64,000 nt of DNA from Bacteriovoracaceae bacterium. Its GTDB lineage: Bacteria > Bdellovibrionota > Bacteriovoracia > Bacteriovoracales > Bacteriovoracaceae. A model generated the notes under the pieces. The model saw nothing but the letters and a program-made list of their open reading frames with translations. It had not been told where the DNA came from and ran no database searches. The translations under genes and the position numbers were made by a program. Of this stretch, positions 7,181 to 16,015 are shown one piece after another (the stretch's first letter is position 1; the number at the start of each line of letters is the position of its first letter). The stretch lies in the NCBI GenBank assembly GCA_023701435.1, contig JAMPXB010000004.1:62001-126000 (forward strand). The letters are read 5' to 3'.

Positions 7181-9598
7181 TTAGGACAATTCTTTTTGAT
7201 GGTAATCACCTTTCATGCTGAAGTTAAAAAATGACCCCTCCTGAAACTTATAGATTTTACCCCTAAAGCCTAGCTTTCCCTCACTTTCCCAACTCCTATC
7301 AATAGTTATCTTTAAATTCTCATGATCCACATCTACGGAGATCCAATGTCCTTGATATCTCATTGTTAATTCGATGCCTTTTAACTCATCAGGCAACATC
7401 GGATTAAACCATAATATTCCTTCATGCATTTCCATCCCGGTAAAACATCTTTGAACAATATCCACTGTGCCCGACATGGCCCCTAGGTGAATACCTTCAC
7501 TGGTAGTTCCCCCCTGAATGTCGGAAAGGTCACTCATCAGCGCTTCCTGAAAGACTCTCCAAGAGTGCTTACGATCTGATCGTGATAATACCCACGCATG
7601 GACAATGCGACTTAAAGACGAGCCACTGGAGGTGTGACCTAAGTAGTAGAGTATGTTTTTGCTGATTAAGTCCTGTTTAAATTCATAACCCATCCAGGCA
7701 AATCCCTCAGTAATTTCTTCGGCACTAAAAAGGTAGAAAAGCATCAGGACATCCCCTTGCTTGTTTACCTTATAACGATTGATGGAGTCGCCCTCTGCTT
7801 CCAGAATCCGGTCCAGCCGCTGCAGGTCTTCATACATCTGATGATATTTTTCCCAGTTAAAATCCTTCAATTCTTCAAAGCCTTCAAATTGAGAAATGAT
7901 GCCATCCTTCTGAAAAGGAATATAAATATTCCGTCCGACATGTTCCCAATGAACAAGATCACCTTCCGTAACACCTACCATTCTTAGCAATTCATTTTTC
8001 CGGGACTCTGCCAGCGGTTCAAGTAGCTCCAAGGCCTTCCTGATGGACCATGAGGCCATATAGTTAGTATAGGCATTATTGTTAAGCCCATGTTGTTCCA
8101 CCTCAGGGTACTGAGTATGGAATTCATCCGGGCCCACAATTCCTTTTATTTCATAACGCTTCTTTTTGGGATTAAATTCCGCGAGACTGACCCAGAACTG
8201 AGCTATTTCCAGCACAATCTCAGTTCCGTATAAAGAGATAAATTCACGGTCATTGGTCACCTGGAAATATTTAAAAATATTGTAAACAATCGCTCCATTA
8301 ATATGACGCTGCCGGTGAGTATTATCGGGAATCCATCTTCCCGATTCAGGATTCAAATGAAACTTCTGACTCTCCTCTCTTCCATCACTACCGCTTTGCC
8401 AGGGAAACATCGCCCCCTCAAGTCCCTCTTCCTTAGCAAGCCGTCTGGCAACATCAAGCCTGCGATATCGGTACATCAGAAGAGACCGGGCGAGTTCCGG
8501 CATGCGGAAATAAATAAAGGGGAAAATAAAAGTTTCATCCCAAAAGATGTGACCACGATAGGCTTCACCATGAAGTCCTCGTGAAGGAACACTGACGTCC
8601 CTGCCAATAGAATTATGAGAAACAGTTTGAAGCAAATGAAAGATATGAAGCCGCAGAATTTTATTTTCTTCACTCATTCCCTTTAGTGAAATATTAAATC
8701 TTCCCCATAGGCTTTTCCATTTTTCTTTATGGGCTTTGAGCAGATCATCAAACCTTCTCATTTCATTATTTAAATTCCTTGCGGCCTTTAAAGGGTGGCT
8801 GATGGCAAAGTCATGGGAAGTATATAAGGTCACCATTTTCTCTATTCTGACACTTTTCAAATTTCGACACTTGAATTTTAAAAGTTGCCCGGCCTTTTCG
8901 TGCTCAAAGAAACTCTCCCTTACAATCGGTAAGCGGCATTTATTTTCATAAACTCGTGTTTGTACTACTTGTGCCATCATGATTTGAGATTCACGGGTCT
9001 CGCATAAAAGATAAAAGGAGTCTTCGCTTGATAATCCAGTATCCAAAATTTTCAAATGCTTGCCATTTAACTGCCGATATCTGGCGATTCCATTATTAGT
9101 AACAGATCCATCGATCATTGATTTTACTTCAACCTCGCCTTCCCAATTTCGGGGTGTAATAATCCAGGAAATTCCGGCGACATGGGGATTATCCATACTG
9201 ACAAATCTCTTGGTCTCAAGGCATGTCACCATATCATGTGTACGAAAAAGGATGGTCCTGTTCAGCACCCCACTTTTCATATCCAGCTGCTGATGAAATT
9301 TTAAAATTTCAACACGGTCTAAGGAGAACCAATCCCCATTTTTTATCCTAAGATTAAGAGAGGTCCAATCAGGCCAGTTAACCAGGTCTTCATTTTCAAT
9401 AATTTTTCCTTCAATGACAGAATCTGCCCGATTAAATCCACCGCCTAAATAAGTGCCGGCATAACGATCCCGCTCGCAGGATGCCTCTTCACGTGCACCA
9501 CGGGTGGCAAAATAACCATTACCCAAGGTGCAAAGAGTTTCATTCAGGCCTTCTTGTTTTGGATTCCATTCGCTGTAATCAAGTTCCCAGTCAGACAT
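7181..9598 (-). CDS. Glycoside hydrolase family 65 protein (trehalose/kojibiose/maltose phosphorylase type)
   Basis: An 805-residue GH65 protein that would phosphorolyse an alpha-glucoside such as trehalose, kojibiose or maltose to beta-glucose-1-phosphate and a sugar. The catalytic acid region GPDEFH is present (Glu near residue 492), as are the GLHGEAYRGHIFWDE and GAMFPWQSGSDGREE segments and NNNAYTNYMASW. The start is the ATG at 9598, which has AAGGGG upstream and overlaps the previous gene as ATGTCTGA (8 bases), implying translational coupling. The partner gene supplies a beta-phosphoglucomutase-like domain, the usual next step for a GH65 product. Substrate specificity cannot be read from sequence alone. 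Confidence 0.9.
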   Translation of the reverse strand: MSDWELDYSEWNPKQEGLNETLCTLGNGYFATRGAREEASCERDRYAGTYLGGGFNRADSVIEGKIIENEDLVNWPDWTSLNLRIKNGDWFSLDRVEILKFHQQLDMKSGVLNRTILFRTHDMVTCLETKRFVSMDNPHVAGISWIITPRNWEGEVEVKSMIDGSVTNNGIARYRQLNGKHLKILDTGLSSEDSFYLLCETRESQIMMAQVVQTRVYENKCRLPIVRESFFEHEKAGQLLKFKCRNLKSVRIEKMVTLYTSHDFAISHPLKAARNLNNEMRRFDDLLKAHKEKWKSLWGRFNISLKGMSEENKILRLHIFHLLQTVSHNSIGRDVSVPSRGLHGEAYRGHIFWDETFIFPFIYFRMPELARSLLMYRYRRLDVARRLAKEEGLEGAMFPWQSGSDGREESQKFHLNPESGRWIPDNTHRQRHINGAIVYNIFKYFQVTNDREFISLYGTEIVLEIAQFWVSLAEFNPKKKRYEIKGIVGPDEFHTQYPEVEQHGLNNNAYTNYMASWSIRKALELLEPLAESRKNELLRMVGVTEGDLVHWEHVGRNIYIPFQKDGIISQFEGFEELKDFNWEKYHQMYEDLQRLDRILEAEGDSINRYKVNKQGDVLMLFYLFSAEEITEGFAWMGYEFKQDLISKNILYYLGHTSSGSSLSRIVHAWVLSRSDRKHSWRVFQEALMSDLSDIQGGTTSEGIHLGAMSGTVDIVQRCFTGMEMHEGILWFNPMLPDELKGIELTMRYQGHWISVDVDHENLKITIDRSWESEGKLGFRGKIYKFQEGSFFNFSMKGDYHQKELS

Positions 9599-11165
9599 TT
9601 TTTGTGTCCCCTTGAAAATAATCACACATCATTTTTAAAAATTTTTTAATTTCTTCAGGACCTTTTAAGTGATAGCGCGCCAGCGAGGGACGCTTTTCCA
9701 TGCTGGCCAGAATAGGCACTCCCCAATTCCTCATTTCACGAAAAGCATCTTCATCGGTTCGACCATCGCCAAAGTACAATGGTGGATTTTGTTTAGGGTC
9801 CAGATGCAAAACATCATATAACTTTAAAATGGCCTTTCCCTTGTCCCAATTAAGACGGGGCAGAATTTCAATGACTGCTTCCCCTGACATGTATCGCAGA
9901 GATGGATGTTCAAAACAATAATCGCGGATCGCTTCTCGGATGGTGGCAATGTCCGCTGGGGATTTAATCATCCGATAATGAAAGGCCAGACCAAATTTTT
10001 TCCTCTCTATCAAGAGGTCCTCAATTGGTCCCAGCTCCTTAGTTAACTTAAGTTGAGCATCATCCAGGAGCGGGATGAGATCGTGGGCCTCTTTTAATTC
10101 ATAATGATAACCATCTTGTCCGGAGATTTCGAAACCATGACAAGCGGCATAGTACACCTGCGGGAGACTTAACATCTTTTTTATGACTCCAGTATCTCTG
10201 CCGGTAATAATGCATACTGGAAGATACTGAGAACAAGTGTGAATTAACTCCGAGATCCCTTCAAGAGGACGGGCCTTATTTGGATCTAAAACGATGGGAG
10301 AAAGGGTGCCATCAAAATCTAAAAAAAGAAAATAATTTTCTTTGTTGTCATGAGGAAAGATTGCCTCAAAGCATGTCTTAGCATCAGGAAGGTCCAAAAA
10401 GTCTTTCGCCTCGTTTATTTCCCACAGGGAAGAAACGACCTGATCTGCTCCGACATCTTTTAGCCTTTTGAGAACATGCTGATCCTTATAGATATTTATC
10501 CCATAAACTTTTTTAAAATGCCCTTTCCGTCCTGATTTAATTCCCGCCAGGGAATCCTCCACAACAGCACATTCCTCAGGTGAAAGATGAAGTTCCCGTG
10601 ATGCCTCTAAAAAATAATCAGGACTTGGTTTTCCTTTAAGATTTTTAGCTCCTGCCACCTGCGGATCAACGATGACCTGAAAATATTGATCAATCTCAGC
10701 TTCATTCAGGATTAAACGACAGTTCATACTGGATGACACCACTGCCATGGGGATACCGTGATCTTTTAGTTTTTGAATAAAACTAAAACTTTCTTGAATG
10801 AGATGAGGTCCTTCGCGCTCAAGGATCTTCTGGTAATAAGTATTCTTTTTAAGTCCTAATCCCTGGATGGTATTTGCGCTAATGTCGTCTAGGGATGTTC
10901 CCTCATTTAAATGAATGTTTCTGGACGTTAAAAAACCACGTACCCCTTCAAAACGAGGTTTCCCATCAAGGAACTCCTGATAATCTCTGTGAGGATCAAA
11001 ATCATCCAGGATCTCATCATCAGCATGAGGAGAATCTCGTCGTTTCAGCAGAAATTCATTAAACATCCTCTCCCATGCTTTGGCATGAAGGTCATGAGTT
11101 TCAGTAAGGACTCCATCTAGATCGAAAATAAACGCTTTTAAATTATTTTCACCAAGATGGCCCAT
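9591..11165 (-). CDS. Fusion: beta-phosphoglucomutase-like HAD domain + trehalose-6-phosphate phosphatase
   Basis: A 524-residue two-domain protein. Residues 10-250 are a HAD phosphatase/mutase of the beta-phosphoglucomutase type (D15-L-D17 in FDLDGVLTETHDLHAKAW, then KGKPSPDYFLEA and VVEDSLAGIKSG). Residues 278-510 are an OtsB-type trehalose-phosphatase (FLDFDGTLSPIV, ITGRD, GKAILKL, YFGDGRTDEDAF). It would convert beta-glucose-1-phosphate to glucose-6-phosphate and dephosphorylate trehalose-6-phosphate. The ATG at 11165 is preferred over 11171, since AGGAG lies 7 bases before it. With the overlapping GH65 gene it matches the three-domain order of M. tuberculosis OtsB1 (Rv2006), here split in two. 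Confidence 0.9.
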   Translation of the reverse strand: MGHLGENNLKAFIFDLDGVLTETHDLHAKAWERMFNEFLLKRRDSPHADDEILDDFDPHRDYQEFLDGKPRFEGVRGFLTSRNIHLNEGTSLDDISANTIQGLGLKKNTYYQKILEREGPHLIQESFSFIQKLKDHGIPMAVVSSSMNCRLILNEAEIDQYFQVIVDPQVAGAKNLKGKPSPDYFLEASRELHLSPEECAVVEDSLAGIKSGRKGHFKKVYGINIYKDQHVLKRLKDVGADQVVSSLWEINEAKDFLDLPDAKTCFEAIFPHDNKENYFLFLDFDGTLSPIVLDPNKARPLEGISELIHTCSQYLPVCIITGRDTGVIKKMLSLPQVYYAACHGFEISGQDGYHYELKEAHDLIPLLDDAQLKLTKELGPIEDLLIERKKFGLAFHYRMIKSPADIATIREAIRDYCFEHPSLRYMSGEAVIEILPRLNWDKGKAILKLYDVLHLDPKQNPPLYFGDGRTDEDAFREMRNWGVPILASMEKRPSLARYHLKGPEEIKKFLKMMCDYFQGDTKNV

Positions 11166-11186
11166 GATCATCTCCTGAGCTGTTTG

Positions 11187-11447
11187 CTAATCTCTTACCT
11201 GATAATTGCGATGACTCATATTGGAGTTGTAACCAGATCCAGAAATTTCACAAACTCCTTGAGAATCAATCATGGAGTGTTTTCTTCGGGCCATATTCTC
11301 TTCAAAGTTGGGAGAACGTTTATTTTCTTTTTTTAAAAAGTTTTTTTGAAGAACTTCATCTGGCACGGTTTTCCTGACCTTGCTTGGTGAATCCATTTTT
11401 GATTTTTTTAAAAAACCAAAAAACATATTAATAAAATCTATTTTCAT
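11187..11447 (-). CDS. Small basic hypothetical protein
   Basis: No family recognised. An 86-residue, lysine/arginine-rich product with no signal peptide or membrane segment; a short hydrophobic patch FINMFFGFL is near the N-terminus. The start has AGGGGA directly upstream, and the gene ends about 20 bases before the HAD-trehalose-phosphatase gene. It is therefore likely co-transcribed as the first gene of the alpha-glucoside operon. Expression is supported only by the ribosome-binding site and spacing. Confidence 0.55.
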   Translation of the reverse strand: MKIDFINMFFGFLKKSKMDSPSKVRKTVPDEVLQKNFLKKENKRSPNFEENMARRKHSMIDSQGVCEISGSGYNSNMSHRNYQVRD

Positions 11448-11516
11448 ACTTTCCCCTGATTAATGTCATCTCACAATGCTACCCTTCCAAGAGTTCAAGA
11501 GAATCTCAATTCATTA

Positions 11517-11918
11517 TTAATCTTTCATGGATGCGTTCAAGGCCTCTTCTGGATCCTGAAGAGAAGCATAATCACCTCGGAGGGCCTTCAGGGCATGTCT
11601 TTCCTGCTCTATTTCCCGATAGGTTCGCTTTCCCCATTTTCTAAACACAGGAAGTGCTGGATTTTGACCCTGGATGCCATGTAGCAAAAGAAAGGCCATC
11701 ACTATGACCGACAAAAAAAGCCAATAGGGACTAAAGATGTAGGCAAAAAAAATCCCTGAAAGTGCGGTTGATGCCACAATGACTTCAAGTAACCGTTCAA
11801 TGTCCCATTCTTTAGATAGTTCTTTTAATCTTAGATCAATGGATTCTCGATTTCTGCCATAGGTCTGAACAGTATCGAAGGTCGTGATTTTGATTTTTTC
11901 TAAAGGAGAGAGATCCAC
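11517..11918 (-). CDS. DUF2892/YgaP-like inner-membrane protein
   Basis: A membrane protein of about 133 residues. A basic, helical start (RESIDLRLKELSKEWDIERLLE) leads into two close membrane segments (about residues 45-85) and then a short cytoplasmic tail containing YREIEQERHALKALRGDY. The membrane part and tail resemble the YgaP-like DUF2892 proteins. The start is uncertain: a GTG at 11918 has GGAGG 4 bases before it, while an in-frame TTG at 11933 has no ribosome-binding site. The function of the family is unknown. A second DUF2892 protein is encoded at 57518-57784. Confidence 0.68.
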   Translation of the reverse strand: MDLSPLEKIKITTFDTVQTYGRNRESIDLRLKELSKEWDIERLLEVIVASTALSGIFFAYIFSPYWLFLSVIVMAFLLLHGIQGQNPALPVFRKWGKRTYREIEQERHALKALRGDYASLQDPEEALNASMKD

Positions 11919-11940
11919 ATGGCCTCCAATCAAACAACAT

Positions 11941-11962
11941 CATACATCCCGAAGGATGTATG
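11941..11962 (-). terminator. UUCG-capped hairpin after the helicase gene
   Basis: CATACATCC and GGATGTATG form a perfect 9-bp stem. On the minus strand the loop is TTCG closed by C-G, the extra-stable C(UUCG)G type, followed by a modestly T-rich stretch. It lies 45 bases after the helicase stop and just before the next gene, so it probably acts as a terminator or attenuator. Confidence 0.6.
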
Positions 11963-12006
11963 AAGGCTTAATGGAAACTAAATTGAAGTTGATCAAAGAA
12001 TTTTAA

Positions 12007-13338
12007 TTATCTTTTAAAGAAGGAAATTATTCGAGAAAGAATTCCCGGTTTCGTTTGAGGTCCAGCGGCAGCTGCAGCAACTGTTTTTTGCGGCATCTCA
12101 GGAGTCTTAACCGATTGAAGCTTTTCTTTATTTTCAGAACGAGGCCTATGATCATCACGAGGGCGGGATCTTTGAGGTCTATTGCCTTGGGGCCCATCGC
12201 CCTGAGGTCTTGCCGGACGCTCACCAGGTTTAGGGGCCGGAACTCCTCGAAGCTTTTCAATGTCTTTAATGGCCTTGTCATCTTTTCCAGGAACGGCGAA
12301 GGTGCTGGCATGACCGGTTAATCCACGTCTTCCTGTCCGTCCAATACGGTGGACATAATCAGCAGCTTCACGTGGAACATCGTAATTCACCACATGAGCA
12401 ACATCATCTACGTCAATTCCACGCCCCATGACATCAGTGGCGATAATAACCCGATACTTTCCGGACTTAAAATCTGCAACGGCAAGTTCGCGGGCATCTT
12501 GTGGTAAATCTGAATGGATGTAAGTAACACTTTCAAAACCGGCATTCTGTAAAGAGCGCCAAACCTGATAGGCCCGTTCTTTCGCCTTAACGAAGACGAA
12601 CATGGTTCCCTTTTCATGCCTTAAGATACGGATTAAATTTCCCAACTTCTGATCTTCAGAAATCCAAAATAGCCGCTGGTCAATCTTAGGTGCTGACTCT
12701 ACAGTTCGCTTAATAATAACTTCTTTAGGTTCTCTCATCGCCTTGCGGGCCAATTTTTCCACTGTTGGTGAAAAAGTTGCTGAGAACATCAAAGTCTGTC
12801 GTTCTTTGGGAATTTGCTCCGTAATGGTATCAATCTGCTTGGCAAAGCCCATTTCTAGCATCCGGTCAGCTTCATCAAAGATAAGACATTGAATAAAGTC
12901 CAACCAAACGTTACCACGCTCGAGATGATCACAGAGTCTGCCGGGAGTGGCCACGATGATATGGGGAGAAGCGGCCAGTGCTTCTTTTTCCACAGGGATT
13001 GAGGCACCACCGATACAAACGGCCACTTTCATGCCATAGGCAGAAGCAAAAGCTTCAAAGACCGCGCCAGTTTGCTGAGCTATTTCACGAGTAGGTGAAA
13101 GGGCCAGAATATAAGTTCCATTTTTACCTTTAAAGCGTTCAACAGCAGGGATAACGAAACTGGCCGTTTTCCCACTTCCTGTTTGTGAAGAGGCCAAGAC
13201 ATCAAATCCCTGAAGAACAAGTGGGATTGCTTGGGCCTGGACAGCAGTCGGTGTGTTATAGTTGGCCTGTTTGATTTGTTCCAACATTTCAGAAGAGAGG
13301 CCCAAATCGGCCCAAGTAGCAGTATTTTGTATTTCCAT
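12007..13338 (-). CDS. rhlE: DEAD-box RNA helicase, RhlE type
   Basis: A 443-residue ATP-dependent RNA helicase. The motifs appear in order: Q-motif region (NYNTPTAVQAQAIP), motif I ASSQTGSGKT, Ia PTREIAQQ, motif II DEAD (LIFDEADRML), motif III SAT (MFSATFSP), motif V ATDVMGRGIDV and motif VI HRIGRTGR. The tail from about residue 375 is proline/arginine-rich with RPRDDHRPRS, typical of RhlE proteins that act on ribosome assembly and RNA decay. It ends in a hydrophobic-basic SRIISFFKR. The ATG at 13338 is chosen because AGGAT precedes it; an earlier in-frame start at 13359 is poorer. It is divergent from the PPC-domain gene. Confidence 0.94.
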   Translation of the reverse strand: MEIQNTATWADLGLSSEMLEQIKQANYNTPTAVQAQAIPLVLQGFDVLASSQTGSGKTASFVIPAVERFKGKNGTYILALSPTREIAQQTGAVFEAFASAYGMKVAVCIGGASIPVEKEALAASPHIIVATPGRLCDHLERGNVWLDFIQCLIFDEADRMLEMGFAKQIDTITEQIPKERQTLMFSATFSPTVEKLARKAMREPKEVIIKRTVESAPKIDQRLFWISEDQKLGNLIRILRHEKGTMFVFVKAKERAYQVWRSLQNAGFESVTYIHSDLPQDARELAVADFKSGKYRVIIATDVMGRGIDVDDVAHVVNYDVPREAADYVHRIGRTGRRGLTGHASTFAVPGKDDKAIKDIEKLRGVPAPKPGERPARPQGDGPQGNRPQRSRPRDDHRPRSENKEKLQSVKTPEMPQKTVAAAAAGPQTKPGILSRIISFFKR

Positions 13339-13385
13339 AAATTTAATCCTATCATACATTAATTGACTCTGCGATAATTCAATTT

Positions 13386-13880
13386 ATGGGCCGTTTCATT
13401 TTCCTCATTTTAATTTTACCTTTTCTCATCAGCTGGACAGCCTTAGGAGCTGAAGTTCTCCCAATGAAATCAACAGTTGAGGCCCATATCCTGAGACTTG
13501 GTCCTGGCGAAGATCCCAAAACAACTTTAATAAAATATGTTCAAGAAAAAAAGATTCAAGCAGCATCCATTGCATCGGCCGTCGGTAGCCTCTCTGTAAC
13601 ATTTCTGCGCTACGCAAATAAAAATGACTTTGTAAAAATTGAAGGTTTCAGAGAGGTTGTCTCCTTGAGCGGCACTCTCGGCGCCAGTAGTGGAGTTCAT
13701 CTCCATCTCAGTATTTCCGATGATAAGGGCGCGACTCTCGGGGGACATCTGGCCGATGGGTCCAAGGTTTATACCACTCTGGAGATTGTCTTACTTGCTT
13801 ATCCCGAGCTTGAATTCTCTAGAGAAGTTGATCCTAAAACAACATTTAAAGAACTCTCAATCAAGAAATCCTCCAAATAA
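13386..13880 (+). CDS. Exported PPC/DUF296-domain protein
   Basis: A 164-residue protein with a signal peptide (FIFLILILPFLISWTALGA) followed by a complete PPC (DUF296) domain. The family features are visible: the opening LRLGPGEDPKTTL, SAVGSLSVTFLRYA, the metal-type histidines in SGVHLHLSISDDKG, and GGHLADGSKVYTTLEI. In bacteria most PPC proteins are small and cytoplasmic; in plants the domain sits next to AT-hooks. An exported copy is unusual, and its role outside the cytoplasm is unknown. It is followed by the prs gene 94 bases later. Confidence 0.82.
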   Translation: MGRFIFLILILPFLISWTALGAEVLPMKSTVEAHILRLGPGEDPKTTLIKYVQEKKIQAASIASAVGSLSVTFLRYANKNDFVKIEGFREVVSLSGTLGASSGVHLHLSISDDKGATLGGHLADGSKVYTTLEIVLLAYPELEFSREVDPKTTFKELSIKKSSK

Positions 13881-13900
13881 CGGCCTAATGCGAAAGCATG

Positions 13901-13952
13901 GTGGTCCATGACGTCAGCTTAAATTATTCTCTACACTTCCTCACAGGACCAC
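13901..13952 (+). repeat. Inverted repeat in the prs leader
   Basis: GTGGTCC (13901-13907) and GGACCAC (13946-13952) are perfect 7-base arms enclosing 38 bases. CCTCAC just before the second arm can also pair with GTGAGG at 13965-13970, which is the prs ribosome-binding site region. Alternative pairings over the start of prs are therefore possible. Weak evidence for regulation. Confidence 0.35.
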
Positions 13953-13974
13953 TTTGACAACCAAGTGAGGACAT

Positions 13975-14991
13975 ATGGAGCTTCAATTCTTTACTCTCAA
14001 TACGACACAGCAGTGGGGAAAAAAAATCGAAGATCACTTGGAAATCACCATGGGTCTTCATGAAGAAAGAAACTTCGAAGATGGGGAGCACAAGTCTCGT
14101 CCCCTGGAAAATGTTCGGGACCGGGATGTCTTTGTCCTGCAATCCCTTTATAGTGATGCCGAACAAAGTGTTAATGATAAAATTTGTCGCTTACTTTTTT
14201 TCATCGGTGCCCTAAAAGATGCATCCGCCCGGCAAGTCACAGCCGTCATCCCCTATTTCGCCTATGCCCGAAAAGATCGTAAAACAAAAACCCGAGACCC
14301 TGTAACGATGAAATATATGGCACAGCTTCTGGAAGCGGCCGGAGCCGATCGGATCATCACCATGGATATTCATAATCTGGCGGCCTTTCAAAATGCCTTT
14401 CGGATACCAACAGAACACTTAGAGGCTCGAGTTCTTTTTGCCCCCTACTTTTCCCTCCATTTAAAAGATGAAGAAATTGTCATTGTCTCTCCCGATGCCG
14501 GTGGGGTTAAGCGAGCAGAACAATTCCAAAAAACATTATCAGGGCTGATGCATAAAAAGATCGGTCTGGCCTTTATGGAAAAACAACGAAGTGAAGGAGT
14601 TGTTGAGGGCGGTGAGAAAATCATTGGAGATATTAAAGACAAAGTGGTGATCATTATTGATGATATCATCAGCTCAGGAAAAACGATTGAATTGGGATTA
14701 AAGTCCCTCAAAGATCAAGGAGCCTCCAGAATTTTTGTCTGCGCCTCCCATGGCATTCTCACTAAAGAGTCCAATAAAGTCCTGGCGAGTCCTCTCATTG
14801 AAAAGATTTTGATTACCGACAGTATCCCCCCACGCCATGTTGATCAAAATATTCTCCAGGAAAAAATCATTATCATGAATTCTACTCGTCTTTTTGCCAG
14901 GGCGATGAAGCGGGTTCAGGCGGGAGACTCGGTAGTAGATTTGCTGGAACACTATCCAGAAGCTACTCAAGAATTATCTCTGCTAAGCTAA
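13975..14991 (+). CDS. prs: Ribose-phosphate pyrophosphokinase
   Basis: Makes PRPP from ribose-5-phosphate and ATP for nucleotide, histidine and tryptophan synthesis. At 338 residues it is slightly longer than typical Prs. Key segments: SLYSDAEQSVNDKI, the ATP-site region YFAYARKDRKTKTRDPVT, TMDIHNLAAFQ, VSPDAGGVKRAEQF, and the PRPP-binding loop IIIDDIISSGKTI. The N-terminus lacks the canonical FSDGE motif and instead has EERNFEDGEHKSRP, so it belongs to a diverged branch. GTGAGG stands 4 bases before the ATG. Its last 29 bases overlap the end of the opposite-strand kinase-like gene. Confidence 0.9.
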   Translation: MELQFFTLNTTQQWGKKIEDHLEITMGLHEERNFEDGEHKSRPLENVRDRDVFVLQSLYSDAEQSVNDKICRLLFFIGALKDASARQVTAVIPYFAYARKDRKTKTRDPVTMKYMAQLLEAAGADRIITMDIHNLAAFQNAFRIPTEHLEARVLFAPYFSLHLKDEEIVIVSPDAGGVKRAEQFQKTLSGLMHKKIGLAFMEKQRSEGVVEGGEKIIGDIKDKVVIIIDDIISSGKTIELGLKSLKDQGASRIFVCASHGILTKESNKVLASPLIEKILITDSIPPRHVDQNILQEKIIIMNSTRLFARAMKRVQAGDSVVDLLEHYPEATQELSLLS

Positions 14992-15961
14992 GATAATTTC
15001 GAGCCTTCTTCTTCCACTTTTCCTTGTTGCTCACTCTGATATCATCCAGATGCCAGACCGAGATTTTGGCCCTTAAAGCTGCACGAAAACTTTTATAAAA
15101 AACAATCAGCTCCGGTGAGACCCTATCCTGACTTTCCTTTAGATAGGTGTCCAAAAAATTTCTGGCCAGAGAGAAGTCTCCCAACATTTCGCATTCAAGC
15201 ATGAGATAAGTTAATTCATCCACAGGATCAAGGCTTCGGAGATCATGACTAAATTCCAAGCGGTCGATAATAACCGGAGGACTGGTAAGACAAATATGTT
15301 CTGGTCTTAAATCCCCATGACACTCCTTAATCCTGCCTTCTCTCACTCTTTGATAGAATAAATCCCTATGTGAGTGAAGAAAGCGCAGTTGGGCAGCTTG
15401 AATACTATTCACCAGCTTTAAGTCGAGGCCATATTTGGGCAGTGTTAAAGCAGAGCGGTTTTCCTCTACATATTGCAAGAACCTGGCATGGTAGGTTTCG
15501 GAAGATATTTTTACTGACGGTTCTGTGAGATAAAAGTTTGTTAAATTTCTGGCGGCCTCAGTGATTTTGACAATCACCTGTTCCATCGTCAGCTCAAAAG
15601 AAATTCTTTTCATTTTAATAAGCCACTCTACGACCTTGCCAGAAATATCATAATTTTCTAAATGAAGTTGGTTCTCTTCATCCATAACCAGAGGGACGAG
15701 TTCGAGATAGACGCCGGGAGCGAGCCTTTGATTCACTTGCAACTCCGTCTGGGCATTTACAAACCGTTCCCCCAAAGTGTCCAGTTTCAAATGAGGAAAG
15801 CTATTTGGTTTTTTTAATTTATAAGCATATTTATCGGTTAAAAAAACCCATGACATATGAGTTTCCACGGCCACCGCTGAATGGGACTTCATAAAATCAA
15901 CTTTATATTTTAATTCCGCCCACAAATCCTGAGAAGGAATTGTCATTTGAGATAACGACAT
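14963..15961 (-). CDS. Aminoglycoside-phosphotransferase-like kinase family protein (COG2187 type)
   Basis: A 332-residue protein similar to the N-terminal half of the bifunctional 'aminoglycoside phosphotransferase/ATP-binding' proteins. It starts with the typical ETHMSWVFLTDKYAYKLKKP block, where the lysines would bind ATP. The kinase catalytic loop is HGDLRPEHICL and the metal site is in PVIIDRLEFS. No P-loop ATP-binding domain follows, so this is the single-domain form. The substrate is unknown; resistance to aminoglycosides is not implied. It is convergent with prs, with a 29-base tail overlap, and divergent from the SDR gene. Confidence 0.75.
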   Translation of the reverse strand: MSLSQMTIPSQDLWAELKYKVDFMKSHSAVAVETHMSWVFLTDKYAYKLKKPNSFPHLKLDTLGERFVNAQTELQVNQRLAPGVYLELVPLVMDEENQLHLENYDISGKVVEWLIKMKRISFELTMEQVIVKITEAARNLTNFYLTEPSVKISSETYHARFLQYVEENRSALTLPKYGLDLKLVNSIQAAQLRFLHSHRDLFYQRVREGRIKECHGDLRPEHICLTSPPVIIDRLEFSHDLRSLDPVDELTYLMLECEMLGDFSLARNFLDTYLKESQDRVSPELIVFYKSFRAALRAKISVWHLDDIRVSNKEKWKKKARNYLSLAEIILE

Positions 15962-16015
15962 GCGCTCACCTCATCGTGCCTTTTTCTTATGCAAGAACGG
16001 GGCTAGCTTTTAGGA

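Noticed and set aside
14963-15961. Aminoglycoside resistance gene
   Set aside because: The protein has the phosphotransferase fold signs, but its N-terminus belongs to a broad conserved family not linked to resistance.
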